In this document: positions 45,987 through 54,678 of the stretch, piece after piece
How the letters are laid out: each line of letters begins with the position of its first letter
Numbering within the stretch: position 1 is the first letter of the stretch
Source: Rhizobiaceae bacterium
Lineage (GTDB): Bacteria; Pseudomonadota; Alphaproteobacteria; Rhizobiales; Rhizobiaceae
Assembly: GCA_017643495.1 (NCBI GenBank)
Contig: JAEPNK010000002.1
Span: 806,001-870,000 of the forward strand
DNA length: 64,000 bases
Direction of reading: 5' to 3'
Translations under genes and position numbers: made by a program
The notes under the pieces: model-generated
Databases searched by the model: none
Told to the model about the DNA's origin: nothing
The model's input: only the letters and a program-made list of their open reading frames with translations

Positions 45987-48098
45987 CTATCTCAGCTTGC
46001 CGATACTCTCGGCCAGTCGCACAAGGTTTATGAATTCTGACCTGTATCCGAACGGATCCTCACCTTTTGCACCCAGTGCAAGCTTTACAAGCCCGTCATG
46101 GGACAAATCACCCAGATGCACACTGCCCTTCAGCAATTGGCCGAACCCCGCGACACTTGCAGCAAAACGCGCATTTTCAGAGGCAGCAGACACGGATGGT
46201 GCTTCATCCTGTCCGGTAATCGCCCGGGTTATGAGCCTGCTTTCATCCTCATCCGGCAGTTTGTAGCGGATTTTCAAAAATGCATATTCACTTGACCCGG
46301 TGTCAGGTTCCACCTGACGGTTATCGTCATTGTCACCATACCTCAGCGGTTCAATGCGTTGCGCCGAAGAACCTGCCGGGGTGATTTCGTAAATGGCTGT
46401 CACCGTATGGCCTGCGCCAATGTCTCCCGCATCCACCTTGTCATTGTTGAAGTCTTCACGATTGAGCGCGCGTGTTTCATAGCCGATCAACCGGTATTCG
46501 CTGACCAGGGCCGGATTGAACTCCACCTGAAGTTTCACATCCTTGGCAATTGTAAAGAGCGTTGATCCGGCTTCCTCAACCAGTACCTTGCGGGCTTCAG
46601 AAAGCGTGTCGATATAGGATGCATTCCCGTTGCCGTTCTGGGCAAGTTTCTGCATCAGGTGGTCATTGTAGTTGCCGCGGCCGAACCCCAGCACTGAAAG
46701 CCCGATCCCGCTGTCGCGCTTTTTCCCAATATAGTCTTTCAATGCTTCCGGATCGTCGATCCCCACATTGAAATCACCATCCGTTGCGAGAATGACGCGG
46801 TTGACCCCGTCCTTGTCGAACTTGTGTTCAGCAAGGGCATAAGCCTGGCGAATGCCTTCTGCACCTGCAGTGGAGCCACCGGCTGCAAGCCGGTCAAGTG
46901 CATCAAGGATCTTTGCCCGCTCTCCGGCCTTTGTAGGCTCGAGCACGGTGCCCGCACTGCCTGCATAGGCAACGATAGAAACCGTGTCGTCCGGCTTCAG
47001 GCTGTCCAGCAACAACTTGAACGAATTCCTCAGAAGCGGCAATTTGTTGACCTGGTTCATTGAGCCGGAAGTATCGATCAGGAACACCAGGTTTGAGGAC
47101 GGTTTTTCGTCCGCCGACAGCTGATAGCCCTTGATGCCGATCGACATCAGTTTTGTCCCCTCGTTCCAGGGGGTGGGCATGATCTCGACACTCGCACGGA
47201 AAGGCTCGCTCCGGTCTTCCGGCACGGCATAATCATAGTCGAAATAATTGACCAGTTCCTCGACACGAATACTGTCTGGCGGCGGCAAAACGCCATTGTT
47301 CAGCGATGATCGCATGAACGCATAGGAAGCGGTATCGACATCGGCAGAAAATGTGGACACCGGCTCATCCGCCACGGCCTTCAGGCGATTGGCCTCAACG
47401 GCCTCGAAAGAGTCATTGGTTTGTTGAAGCTGGTCAGCCGGAGCCGGATACGGCATGTCCGGTACGGGGGCAATCCGGCTGTATCCTTCCGGACGGGCAA
47501 TCTTGCCTGCCACACTGTTCAACTGTTGTGCTTGCCGGGCCTGGTCGGCAAGTGCGCGGGCCTCTCGTTTTTTCATGGCAGGTACTGCTTGCTGCCCGCT
47601 CTGCAATACCGGCTCGGTAACCGGGGAAGGCGCCGGCACAACCACATCATTTGCAGCGCCTGCATCCTCTTCCTGCACAGGCAAGGCTTCGGCAATCTCG
47701 TCCTGCACAGGCTTTTCCGGTACGGCAACCGGCGTTTCTGACGCGGTATTGCCCTGACGCGGATCACTGAACCTTTGTTCACGCAACAGGTCGGGGGCGA
47801 TAACCAGCATGGCGAGGACGGCAACACTGGCACCGCCCATCAGTGAATAAGTGAATTTTGAATTTAGCTTGTTCATCATCTGTCTCCAATCAAACAGGGA
47901 GTGTTTTTTTCCTGTCTGTTGATTGAGACGTGTCCCGGCCGCCGATCCTTGGAGGCCATGCAGTTTTTTTTCTTCCTCGAACGCATTTCGTGCCTGGGCG
48001 ATGGCTGCATTCTTCGCATCCTCACTGGCCGTGATCTCACGCTGCTTGCGGAAAGCACGCTCGATACGCTCAAAATCGCTGTCAAACTTGTTGGTCAT
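45987..48098 (-). CDS. VWA domain membrane protein (YfbK-like)
   Basis: The 703-residue protein has a cytoplasmic N-terminus of about 83 charged residues, one transmembrane helix (about 84-104), a Pro/Gln-rich linker, a VWA_N segment (YAFMRSSLNNGVLPPPDSIRVEELVNYFDYDY), a VWA domain with the MIDAS DTSGSMNQVN plus LATDGDFN, and a DUF3520-like C-terminus. Its start overlaps the stop of the sigma-factor gene (ATGA). The topology, N-terminus inside and binding domain outside, would suit an anti-sigma or sensing role, but that is inference. Confidence 0.88.
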   Translation of the reverse strand: MTNKFDSDFERIERAFRKQREITASEDAKNAAIAQARNAFEEEKKLHGLQGSAAGTRLNQQTGKKHSLFDWRQMMNKLNSKFTYSLMGGASVAVLAMLVIAPDLLREQRFSDPRQGNTASETPVAVPEKPVQDEIAEALPVQEEDAGAANDVVVPAPSPVTEPVLQSGQQAVPAMKKREARALADQARQAQQLNSVAGKIARPEGYSRIAPVPDMPYPAPADQLQQTNDSFEAVEANRLKAVADEPVSTFSADVDTASYAFMRSSLNNGVLPPPDSIRVEELVNYFDYDYAVPEDRSEPFRASVEIMPTPWNEGTKLMSIGIKGYQLSADEKPSSNLVFLIDTSGSMNQVNKLPLLRNSFKLLLDSLKPDDTVSIVAYAGSAGTVLEPTKAGERAKILDALDRLAAGGSTAGAEGIRQAYALAEHKFDKDGVNRVILATDGDFNVGIDDPEALKDYIGKKRDSGIGLSVLGFGRGNYNDHLMQKLAQNGNGNASYIDTLSEARKVLVEEAGSTLFTIAKDVKLQVEFNPALVSEYRLIGYETRALNREDFNNDKVDAGDIGAGHTVTAIYEITPAGSSAQRIEPLRYGDNDDNRQVEPDTGSSEYAFLKIRYKLPDEDESRLITRAITGQDEAPSVSAASENARFAASVAGFGQLLKGSVHLGDLSHDGLVKLALGAKGEDPFGYRSEFINLVRLAESIGKLR

Positions 48099-48667
48099 GC
48101 CTGTTGCTCCGCAATTGCTTTCAATTGCCCTTTCAGTTTGTGCATTCGCCACGAAACTGTCGATTCCCCGATACCCAGAATTTCTCCGGCCTCGGCATGG
48201 GGCAGCCCCTCGCCAATCACCAGGATCGCTGTTTCGCGCAGGTCTTCACCAAGGCCTTCCAGCGTTTCCTGAAGCCATGCCAGATCGGCATCCAGTGCCG
48301 CCTGCTCACCCCGGCGCATGGTTTCAACCTCTCCGTAATCACGGTGAACGCGCTCGCTTGTCGAAGCCTTTCGTTGGGCATCGCGCACCCGGTTCACCAC
48401 AATCCTGTAGAGCCAGGTGGTGAAACCGGCTTCGCCACGATACCCCCTGAGTGCAGAAGCAAGAGAAATGCAGACATCCTGCGCAATGTCCTCGGCATCC
48501 TCCCGCACACCGCAAAACCGCAGGGCGATACGGAAAATCCGGTCATAATGGCGCTCAAGCAGGCTGGAAAAAGCCTGCCCGTCGCCTTGCGCTGCCATTT
48601 CGGCAAGCGCATTGTCGCTCAATCTCGCCTCCAAACCTTCCATCCCGTTTAACGACGTCCGGTACAT
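48095..48667 (-). CDS. ECF-type RNA polymerase sigma factor
   Basis: The roughly 190-residue protein has sigma70 region 2 (RHYDRIFRIALRFCGVREDAEDIAQDVCISL, TWLYRIVVNRVRDAQRK) and region 4 (AILVIGEGLPHAEAGEILGIGESTVSWRMHKLK). It should direct RNA polymerase to a specialised regulon. No separate anti-sigma gene is adjacent; the downstream overlapping VWA gene may take that role. Start uncertain between 48667 and 48643, neither with a clear ribosome site. Confidence 0.88.
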   Translation of the reverse strand: MYRTSLNGMEGLEARLSDNALAEMAAQGDGQAFSSLLERHYDRIFRIALRFCGVREDAEDIAQDVCISLASALRGYRGEAGFTTWLYRIVVNRVRDAQRKASTSERVHRDYGEVETMRRGEQAALDADLAWLQETLEGLGEDLRETAILVIGEGLPHAEAGEILGIGESTVSWRMHKLKGQLKAIAEQQA

Positions 48668-48786
48668 AAGACGTATCACGATGGCAAATCCTTGGAAGAT
48701 TGCAAAAAATATTTGCCTCACTGAAAAATCACCGCAAAAACGGCTTAAACCTGTTCATGGAGCCCAAAAAACCCTAGATAGAACAA

Positions 48787-51282
48787 ATGCCGAACCAGCC
48801 TGATTCCATACGCGACGATGATCCTGCCCCGAAAAGCGGCGGGTTGGCTGCGCGCGCCATGGCCAATCGCCAGGGACGCAATGCTGCCGATTACTTTGAC
48901 GGCCTCAATCCCGAACAGGCAGATGCCGTCGCGACACTTGACGGACCACTGCTTGTGCTTGCCGGGGCCGGCACGGGCAAGACCCGCGTGCTGACCACCC
49001 GCATCGCCCACATTCTGGCGACGGGGCGTGCCTATCCTTCGCAGATACTCGCCGTCACCTTCACCAACAAGGCGGCCCGCGAAATGAAGGAGCGGATCGC
49101 CCGCTACATGGGAGACCGGATCGAGGGCATGCCGTGGCTAGGCACGTTCCATTCGATCAGTGTGAAAATCCTGCGGCGCAATGCAGAATTGGTCGACCTC
49201 AGGCCGGACTTCACCATTCTCGATACGGACGACCAGATCCGCCTGCTCAAACAGTTGATCCGGGCCGAAGGTATCGACGACAAACGCTGGCCTGCCCGTC
49301 AGCTTGCCGGCCTGATTGATGGCTGGAAGAACAAGGGACTGGCACCGGACAAGATCGCTGAAGGCGAAGCACGTGCGTTTGGCGATGGCCGCGGACGCGA
49401 ACTGTACCAGCAATACCAGGACCGGCTGAAAGTGCTCAATGCCTGCGATTTTGGCGACCTGCTGCTGGAGACCATCCGCCTGTTCCGGGAAAACCCGACC
49501 GTCCTCGCCGAATATCACAACCGCTTCCGCTACATACTGGTCGACGAATATCAGGACACAAATGTCGCGCAGTATTTGTGGCTGAGGCTGTTGGCTCAAA
49601 AACGCTTTTCCGCTGACGGGTCCGCGCCAGCCTCCGTGGCAGAGACCGCTTCGAAAGAAGATACAAACCAGCACGACAAAGCTACTGCCCCGCCGAACAT
49701 TTGCTGTGTTGGTGATGACGACCAGTCGATCTACGGCTGGCGCGGCGCGGAAGTGGACAACATCCTGCGTTTTGAAAAAGACTTTCCCGGCGCCAAGGTG
49801 ATCCGGCTTGAACGCAACTACCGTTCAACAGCCCATATCCTCGGAGCCGCGTCCCACCTGATCAGCCACAATGAGGGCCGCCTCGGCAAGACCCTCTTTA
49901 CCGACGGGGCCGGTCCCGATGATGCCCGCGTTGTGGTCTCGGCGGGATGGGATTCCGAAGAAGAAGCCCGCGCCATCGGTGAGGAAATCGAGGCATTGCA
50001 GAACAAGGGACATGCCCTCAACGAAATTGCCATCCTCGTGCGTGCCTCCTTCCAGATGCGTGAATTCGAGGACCGCTTTGTGACGATGGGTCTCAATTAT
50101 CGCGTCATCGGCGGACCGCGCTTTTATGAGCGCATGGAAATTCGCGACGCGATGGCCTATTTCCGGGTTGTCTGCCAACCGTCGGATGATCTGGCATTCG
50201 AGCGGATCATCAACACACCCAAGCGCGGCATCGGCGATGCAACCCTGCGGATCATCCACGACCAGGCGCGCGCCAGCAACATTCCCCTCACGGTTGCAGC
50301 CCGCCAGCTTGTCGAAACCGAGGAACTGAAACCCAAGGTTCGCAACACACTGCGCAACGTGCTGGATCATTTCGACCGCTGGCGGTCCGAACTTTCCGCC
50401 ATGCCCCACAATGAACTGGCCGAGATGATCCTTGAAGAGTCCGGCTATACCGAGATGTGGCAGAATGACCGCTCGGCCGATGCACCGGGGCGTCTTGAAA
50501 ACCTCAAGGAACTTGTTCGTTCCATGGAAGAATTCGAGAACCTCCAGGGCTTTCTGGAACACATCTCGCTCGTCATGGATACAGACAGTGGCGAGGACCT
50601 TGATGCCGTCTCGCTGATGACGCTTCACTCAGCCAAAGGGCTTGAATTCGACACGGTCTTCCTGCCCGGCTGGGAAGAAGGCCTGTTCCCGCACCAGCGC
50701 TCACTGGACGAGGGAGGTCGCTCGGGACTGGAGGAAGAGCGCCGCCTTGCCTATGTCGGCATTACCCGCGCCCGTGAACGCTGCTTTATCTGGTTCGTTT
50801 CAAACCGCCGCGTCCACGGCCTTTGGCAATCCTCTATCCCGTCGCGCTTTATTGACGAATTGCCGGAGGCCCATGTTGAAGTCTCCGAAAGCCAGACCTC
50901 GTACGGCGGATACAACGGACGCTATGGCGCAAGCCGGTTTGACAATGTGGAAAGCTTTGACTCAAGCTATTCAAGCCCCGGCTGGCAGCGCGCACAGGCA
51001 CGCAATCAGGCAAGGGGCGGCGCTGCGCCGGACAACAATTGGGGTACACGCTCCGGCCCGAAAACCCACGGGCAATTTTCCGGCAGCGGCCGCGTGATCG
51101 AGGGTCAGCTTGTTGCCTCCTCCATCAACGAATCGAGCGGCAATTTCTCGGTTGGCGACCGGGTGTTTCACCAGAAATTCGGCAATGGCAACATCGCCGC
51201 CATCGACGGAAACAAGCTTACCATCGACTTCGACAAGGCTGGCCAAAAACGCGTGCTGGACTCATTTGTGAGCGAGGTTTGA
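48787..51282 (+). CDS. uvrD: UvrD/PcrA-type DNA helicase
   Basis: The 831-residue helicase has all superfamily 1A motifs: LNPEQADAV, Walker A LAGAGTGKTRVL, TFTNKAAREM, ILVDEYQDTN, GDDDQSIYGWRGAEVDN, LERNYRST, TLHSAKGLEFDTVFLPGWEEGLFP and EERRLAYVGITRAR. It unwinds DNA 3'-5' in excision and mismatch repair. A 25-residue polar insertion lies between the two halves of the motif II/III region (SADGSAPASVAE... to NICCVGDDDQ). The tandem Tudor-like C-terminus (VGDRVFHQKFGNG) is present. Confidence 0.95.
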   Translation: MPNQPDSIRDDDPAPKSGGLAARAMANRQGRNAADYFDGLNPEQADAVATLDGPLLVLAGAGTGKTRVLTTRIAHILATGRAYPSQILAVTFTNKAAREMKERIARYMGDRIEGMPWLGTFHSISVKILRRNAELVDLRPDFTILDTDDQIRLLKQLIRAEGIDDKRWPARQLAGLIDGWKNKGLAPDKIAEGEARAFGDGRGRELYQQYQDRLKVLNACDFGDLLLETIRLFRENPTVLAEYHNRFRYILVDEYQDTNVAQYLWLRLLAQKRFSADGSAPASVAETASKEDTNQHDKATAPPNICCVGDDDQSIYGWRGAEVDNILRFEKDFPGAKVIRLERNYRSTAHILGAASHLISHNEGRLGKTLFTDGAGPDDARVVVSAGWDSEEEARAIGEEIEALQNKGHALNEIAILVRASFQMREFEDRFVTMGLNYRVIGGPRFYERMEIRDAMAYFRVVCQPSDDLAFERIINTPKRGIGDATLRIIHDQARASNIPLTVAARQLVETEELKPKVRNTLRNVLDHFDRWRSELSAMPHNELAEMILEESGYTEMWQNDRSADAPGRLENLKELVRSMEEFENLQGFLEHISLVMDTDSGEDLDAVSLMTLHSAKGLEFDTVFLPGWEEGLFPHQRSLDEGGRSGLEEERRLAYVGITRARERCFIWFVSNRRVHGLWQSSIPSRFIDELPEAHVEVSESQTSYGGYNGRYGASRFDNVESFDSSYSSPGWQRAQARNQARGGAAPDNNWGTRSGPKTHGQFSGSGRVIEGQLVASSINESSGNFSVGDRVFHQKFGNGNIAAIDGNKLTIDFDKAGQKRVLDSFVSEV

Positions 51283-51285
51283 GGA

Positions 51286-52614
51286 TTAGGAAGCTCCGTC
51301 TTCTGGAAACACATCAATCACATTTCGTATGGTGAGCTCAATTACGTCTTTGGGATCATCTATCCCAAAATTAAACGAGAGTTCATTGCCAAAACCTTCC
51401 CAACCTTGGCCACCGGGATTATCAAGACAACATTTCCACCATATTGAAAAGAAGTCCCTTCCCGGTTCCTGAGGGTGTCGGTCATTAAATCCATAACGCT
51501 CGCGAATATCTCGAAACCTCAAGGTACCATTGCGCGCTTTTTGATAAAGTCTTGGCTCGAACAATTTCAAGTCCAACAGAACGGCAATGATTGGCGCAAG
51601 CCGAAGATTCTTGGGGGGCGAAAAGCTGAGTGCAGCCTTTATCATGAAGGAAAGTTTTTCCAGGTCACGCAGCGAGTAATTTCCTTGGAGTGAACGTTTC
51701 AGAAGAAACTCCTTCAACAATTTCAAGGTTTGAACATCTTCTTGATTTTTGGATTCCATTTTTAAAAGGAGATTGATAAATTTTTCAAAACCTTGCTTTT
51801 TTTCATGTTCCGTCTGAACTGGAAAATTGGTTGTCAAAGAGACAAATTTTTGCAGATAAGCACGACCATTAACATCACCGTATGCATGCTGAATGGAAGC
51901 CTCCAAAGAATTGGAATTAGATATCAGAAAAAAATGAACGCCTGCGACTGAGAAAAAATGCTTGATTGTTTCAAGCACGCTTAGCGCATATGTTGGCTTG
52001 CAACGATCCAGCTCATCCACGATGAACACTATAGGCTTCTCTGCTGCATTTTTTGCCAGCATGGACCGGAAAGAATCGAACGCAAGCCTGTCTTGCGAGA
52101 AATTCTTGAGTTTTGAATCAATCAACTGATCCAGTTCTGCCTCGGCTACGTTGGCCAATTCTTTCGCGGCCTCTTGCTCTGCCTCTCCAAGGTCGCTGCC
52201 TTGTATAGCGCCTGCCGTTGCTGCCCTCACAGCACCTTTCAGTGCCACTCGGCCTAGAATTTTGGCGACCTTCTTGGTTTTGTCCCAAGCTGATTTGTCA
52301 GTCTTCGTAAGGCCCAGCGCGGATAGCATTTCTGAGGCAAGTGCGATGAAAACATCTTCCTCATGATCATTCACAAAAGCATCAAAATAGATTGGTTTTA
52401 GCTCTACTTCTTGCTTGAGCTTTGCATACAAACGTTCCGCAAAGAACGTCTTTCCTGTTCCCCATGGCTCATCCAAAAGTACCACCAATGGATCAGCACT
52501 GTTCTTGAAAAGGCTTATTATTCCATCGCGAAAATTATTACGTCCGAAGATGTCTTCCTCGGCCTCAATAGCACCCTTGTTCGACAGTACGAACGAGAAC
52601 TTCCTCTCTGACAT
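51286..52614 (-). CDS. KAP family P-loop NTPase
   Basis: The roughly 442-residue protein has Walker A DEPWGTGKTFF (Lys55), Walker B VFIVDELDRCKPTYALSVLE (Asp200) typical of KAP NTPases, and a FISNSNSLEA-like segment. KAP proteins include phage-resistance and membrane-associated NTPases; no transmembrane insertion is obvious here. Local GC is clearly lower than that of uvrD: one 60-base line is 33% and another 45% GC, against 67% in uvrD. It converges on uvrD with three bases between. Transferred origin is likely. Confidence 0.85.
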   Translation of the reverse strand: MSERKFSFVLSNKGAIEAEEDIFGRNNFRDGIISLFKNSADPLVVLLDEPWGTGKTFFAERLYAKLKQEVELKPIYFDAFVNDHEEDVFIALASEMLSALGLTKTDKSAWDKTKKVAKILGRVALKGAVRAATAGAIQGSDLGEAEQEAAKELANVAEAELDQLIDSKLKNFSQDRLAFDSFRSMLAKNAAEKPIVFIVDELDRCKPTYALSVLETIKHFFSVAGVHFFLISNSNSLEASIQHAYGDVNGRAYLQKFVSLTTNFPVQTEHEKKQGFEKFINLLLKMESKNQEDVQTLKLLKEFLLKRSLQGNYSLRDLEKLSFMIKAALSFSPPKNLRLAPIIAVLLDLKLFEPRLYQKARNGTLRFRDIRERYGFNDRHPQEPGRDFFSIWWKCCLDNPGGQGWEGFGNELSFNFGIDDPKDVIELTIRNVIDVFPEDGAS

Positions 52615-52678
52615 ATCACCACCAACCCATTCGGAACATTTCATGAACATACTGGCTTTACTGGGAAGATACAAGCTC

Positions 52679-52761
52679 GTCATCCCGGTTCGCCCACGCA
52701 AACCGGGATCCATTGTCCCTGTCGGTGAGAGTGGCGCTGAGCGGCTGGCAACCGGGATGAC
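52679..52761. repeat. Palindromic intergenic repeat (REP/MITE-like)
   Basis: GTCATCCCGGTT at 52679-52690 is the inverse of AACCGGGATGAC at 52750-52761, so the 83-base unit has terminal inverted repeats. A third inverted copy, AACCGGG at 52701-52707, can pair with the left arm to form a smaller hairpin. No ORF is inside. It resembles dispersed palindromic repeats, but only one copy is in this window. Confidence 0.65.
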
Positions 52762-52862
52762 AGCCGAAAAAACTTATCCCCGCTCTCTCCCCCTCCCCAT
52801 ACTCCACCCATCGCCTGTTCACTCACATGGAATGTGAAAAGCAAACTCAGTTTGGCCACCGA

Positions 52863-53024
52863 AGTCATGCAAGAACAGGGACAGTGAGGCGGCGCTCTGT
52901 TGGTTCCCGCTCACGGGCTGGTGCATGTGTCAGTCAAAAACGCTGGCCAGCCGCGCAGAGAGAACCAATGGACTTGGAACCAGCATCGGACTGGCTCCTG
53001 CCTTGAAGGCTGACCCGCATGATT
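52863..53024. ncRNA. Candidate structured RNA, possibly 6S-like
   Basis: Nested pairings make a long rod: AGTCATGC (52863-52870) with GCATGATT (53017-53024), TTGGTTC (52900-52906) with GAACCAA (52962-52968), and GGCTGG (52916-52921) with CCAGCC (52947-52952). Unpaired CCGCTCAC and GCGCAGAG form a bubble between the inner two stems. A closing stem, central bubble and terminal loop are the plan of 6S RNA. I cannot confirm orientation or homology. The surrounding 52615-53263 holds no convincing protein gene. Confidence 0.4.
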
Positions 53025-53030
53025 TATCTT

Positions 53031-53115
53031 GTGAGGCGGTTCTAAAAATCCTCACGTGGAGCTTTCGAATGAAAGCCACAAATCATGATTGCTGAGGTTT
53101 TTGTTCGAAAGCTCC
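53031..53115. repeat. Inverted repeats in the DUF4112 upstream region
   Basis: GTGAGG (53031-53036) pairs with CCTCAC (53050-53055). A separate 12-bp perfect dyad, GGAGCTTTCGAA (53058-53069) and TTCGAAAGCTCC (53104-53115), follows with a 34-base spacer. They could be terminators for the candidate RNA or operators for DUF4112; no T-run follows. Confidence 0.45.
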
Positions 53116-53263
53116 GCATGTTTGCAAAAGACCTGAGCTCACGACAGTCTTCCTGCCGGGAGATGCCTCCGCTGTGGCCTGGATCAACGCCATTTTGCAA
53201 TACCCGATTGCAACCAAATCCCCGCCAGTGAATTGGAGAATTGACAAGTGCCGGGGGAACTGA

Positions 53264-53641
53264 ATGGACAAAAAGGAACTTGAAAAACTCGACCGCTTCG
53301 CCAGCCTGATGGACAGCCGGTTCAGGATTCCGCTTACCAATATGCGGTTCGGCATCGATTCCGTTGCCGGGCTGGTGCCGGGTCTCGGTGATGCCGCCAA
53401 CCTGGCCGCATCCGGCTATGTCCTGCATCGCGCCATGAAACTGGGTGCGCGAAAGCGGGTGATCGTCCATATGGCGGCCAACAGTCTGGTGGATTTCACA
53501 GTCGGTTCAGTCCCCTTGGCTGGCGATCTGTTTGACCTGTTTTTCAAGGCAAACCTGAGAAATGTAGCCTTGCTCAAGAAGGAACTTGAAAGACAGGAAC
53601 GCAGGGAAACAACTGGTGCAGCCATGGAGAGACAGACATGA
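53264..53641 (+). CDS. DUF4112 small membrane-associated protein
   Basis: The 125-residue protein has RFASLMDSRFRIPLTNMRFGIDSVAGLVPGLGDAANLAASGYVLHRAMKLGA, then a second hydrophobic segment (VDFTVGSVPLAGDLFDLFFKANLRNVALL) and a charged C-terminus, the DUF4112 pattern. Function is unknown. Its stop overlaps the next gene by four bases. Confidence 0.85.
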   Translation: MDKKELEKLDRFASLMDSRFRIPLTNMRFGIDSVAGLVPGLGDAANLAASGYVLHRAMKLGARKRVIVHMAANSLVDFTVGSVPLAGDLFDLFFKANLRNVALLKKELERQERRETTGAAMERQT

Positions 53642-54606
53642 CAATCCTGCGCATTTTCCTGTGGGCCGGATTTGCCCTTGTCATGCTGACAACATTCTTG
53701 CCACTGCTGCATTCCAATACATGGTGGGTAAGGGTTTGGGATTTTCCCCGCCTTCACATTGCTGTTCTTGCCGTGCTGTTTGCCGTGGCCGGACTGTTTT
53801 TCATAAAACCGGCCTTGCCCTTTGCGGTGGTTCTTCTTGCCTGCGCGATTTACCAGGGCTGGAAAATCGCACCGTTTACAAGCCTTTCAAAGGTCGAAAT
53901 AGAATTGGAGCAAGTCGGCGACCGGCATGCTGCCTCGTTTCTCGCAGCCAATGTCCTGCAAGATAACCGGGATTATGAAAAAACGCTGGATCTGGTGCGG
54001 GAACTTGATCCGGACGTATTGTTGTTGATGGAAACGGACAGGAAGTGGGAAAAGGCGCTTGAGCCCGTCTTGCAACAATACACGCATGTCAAAAGCGCGC
54101 CGCTCGACAATTATTACGGCATGATCCTTGCCACCCGGCTGAAGGTTCTGCGCAGCGAAATCACCTATCCCGAAGCCGATGACATCCCGACGATTTTGGC
54201 GGAAATGGAAGACCGGGACGGCAACCGGTTCTTTTTCATCGGATTGCACCCAAGACCCCCGGTACCGGGAAATCCCGTTGAGGAAACCGATGCGCTGATC
54301 CAGCGCATGGCAAACCTTACGGACCAGAAGGAACTGCCGGTTATCGCGATGGGCGATTTCAATGTGCCTGCATGGTCATGGACAGCGCACCGCTTCAAAC
54401 ATCACGGGGAATATCTCGACCCGAGGATCGGCCGTGGCATGCTATCAAGCTTCCATGCCAAACTGCCGCTGCTGCGCTTTCCCATTGACCAACTGTACAT
54501 GACGCAGGGGATATCGCTGATACGGTTTGGCCGGACACGCGCGATCGGCTCGGACCATTTTCCCATGCATGCGGTTCTGGCCGCAGGCGAGCGCCCTGCA
54601 AAGTGA
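53638..54606 (+). CDS. Endonuclease/exonuclease/phosphatase family membrane protein
   Basis: The 322-residue protein has three N-terminal hydrophobic helices (about residues 1-75), then an EEP domain: FLAANVLQDNRDYEKTLDLVRELDPDVLLLMETDRKW, AMGDFNVPAWSW and SDHFPMHAVL with the catalytic Asp and His. The domain hydrolyses phosphodiester or phosphomonoester bonds; the substrate is unknown, and the orientation of the catalytic part is likely periplasmic. The ATG overlaps the DUF4112 stop. Confidence 0.87.
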   Translation: MTILRIFLWAGFALVMLTTFLPLLHSNTWWVRVWDFPRLHIAVLAVLFAVAGLFFIKPALPFAVVLLACAIYQGWKIAPFTSLSKVEIELEQVGDRHAASFLAANVLQDNRDYEKTLDLVRELDPDVLLLMETDRKWEKALEPVLQQYTHVKSAPLDNYYGMILATRLKVLRSEITYPEADDIPTILAEMEDRDGNRFFFIGLHPRPPVPGNPVEETDALIQRMANLTDQKELPVIAMGDFNVPAWSWTAHRFKHHGEYLDPRIGRGMLSSFHAKLPLLRFPIDQLYMTQGISLIRFGRTRAIGSDHFPMHAVLAAGERPAK

Positions 54607-54678
54607 ACGGTCAAAGCTTGACGACATGGCCGGAAAGCAGGACACTTTCGCCATACAGCACAAGCCCCGGGGCGATGC

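Noticed and set aside
51286-53263. A multi-gene defence island around the KAP NTPase
   Set aside because: Only the KAP gene is present. uvrD is a housekeeping helicase here and the neighbours are ordinary, so no larger system can be supported.
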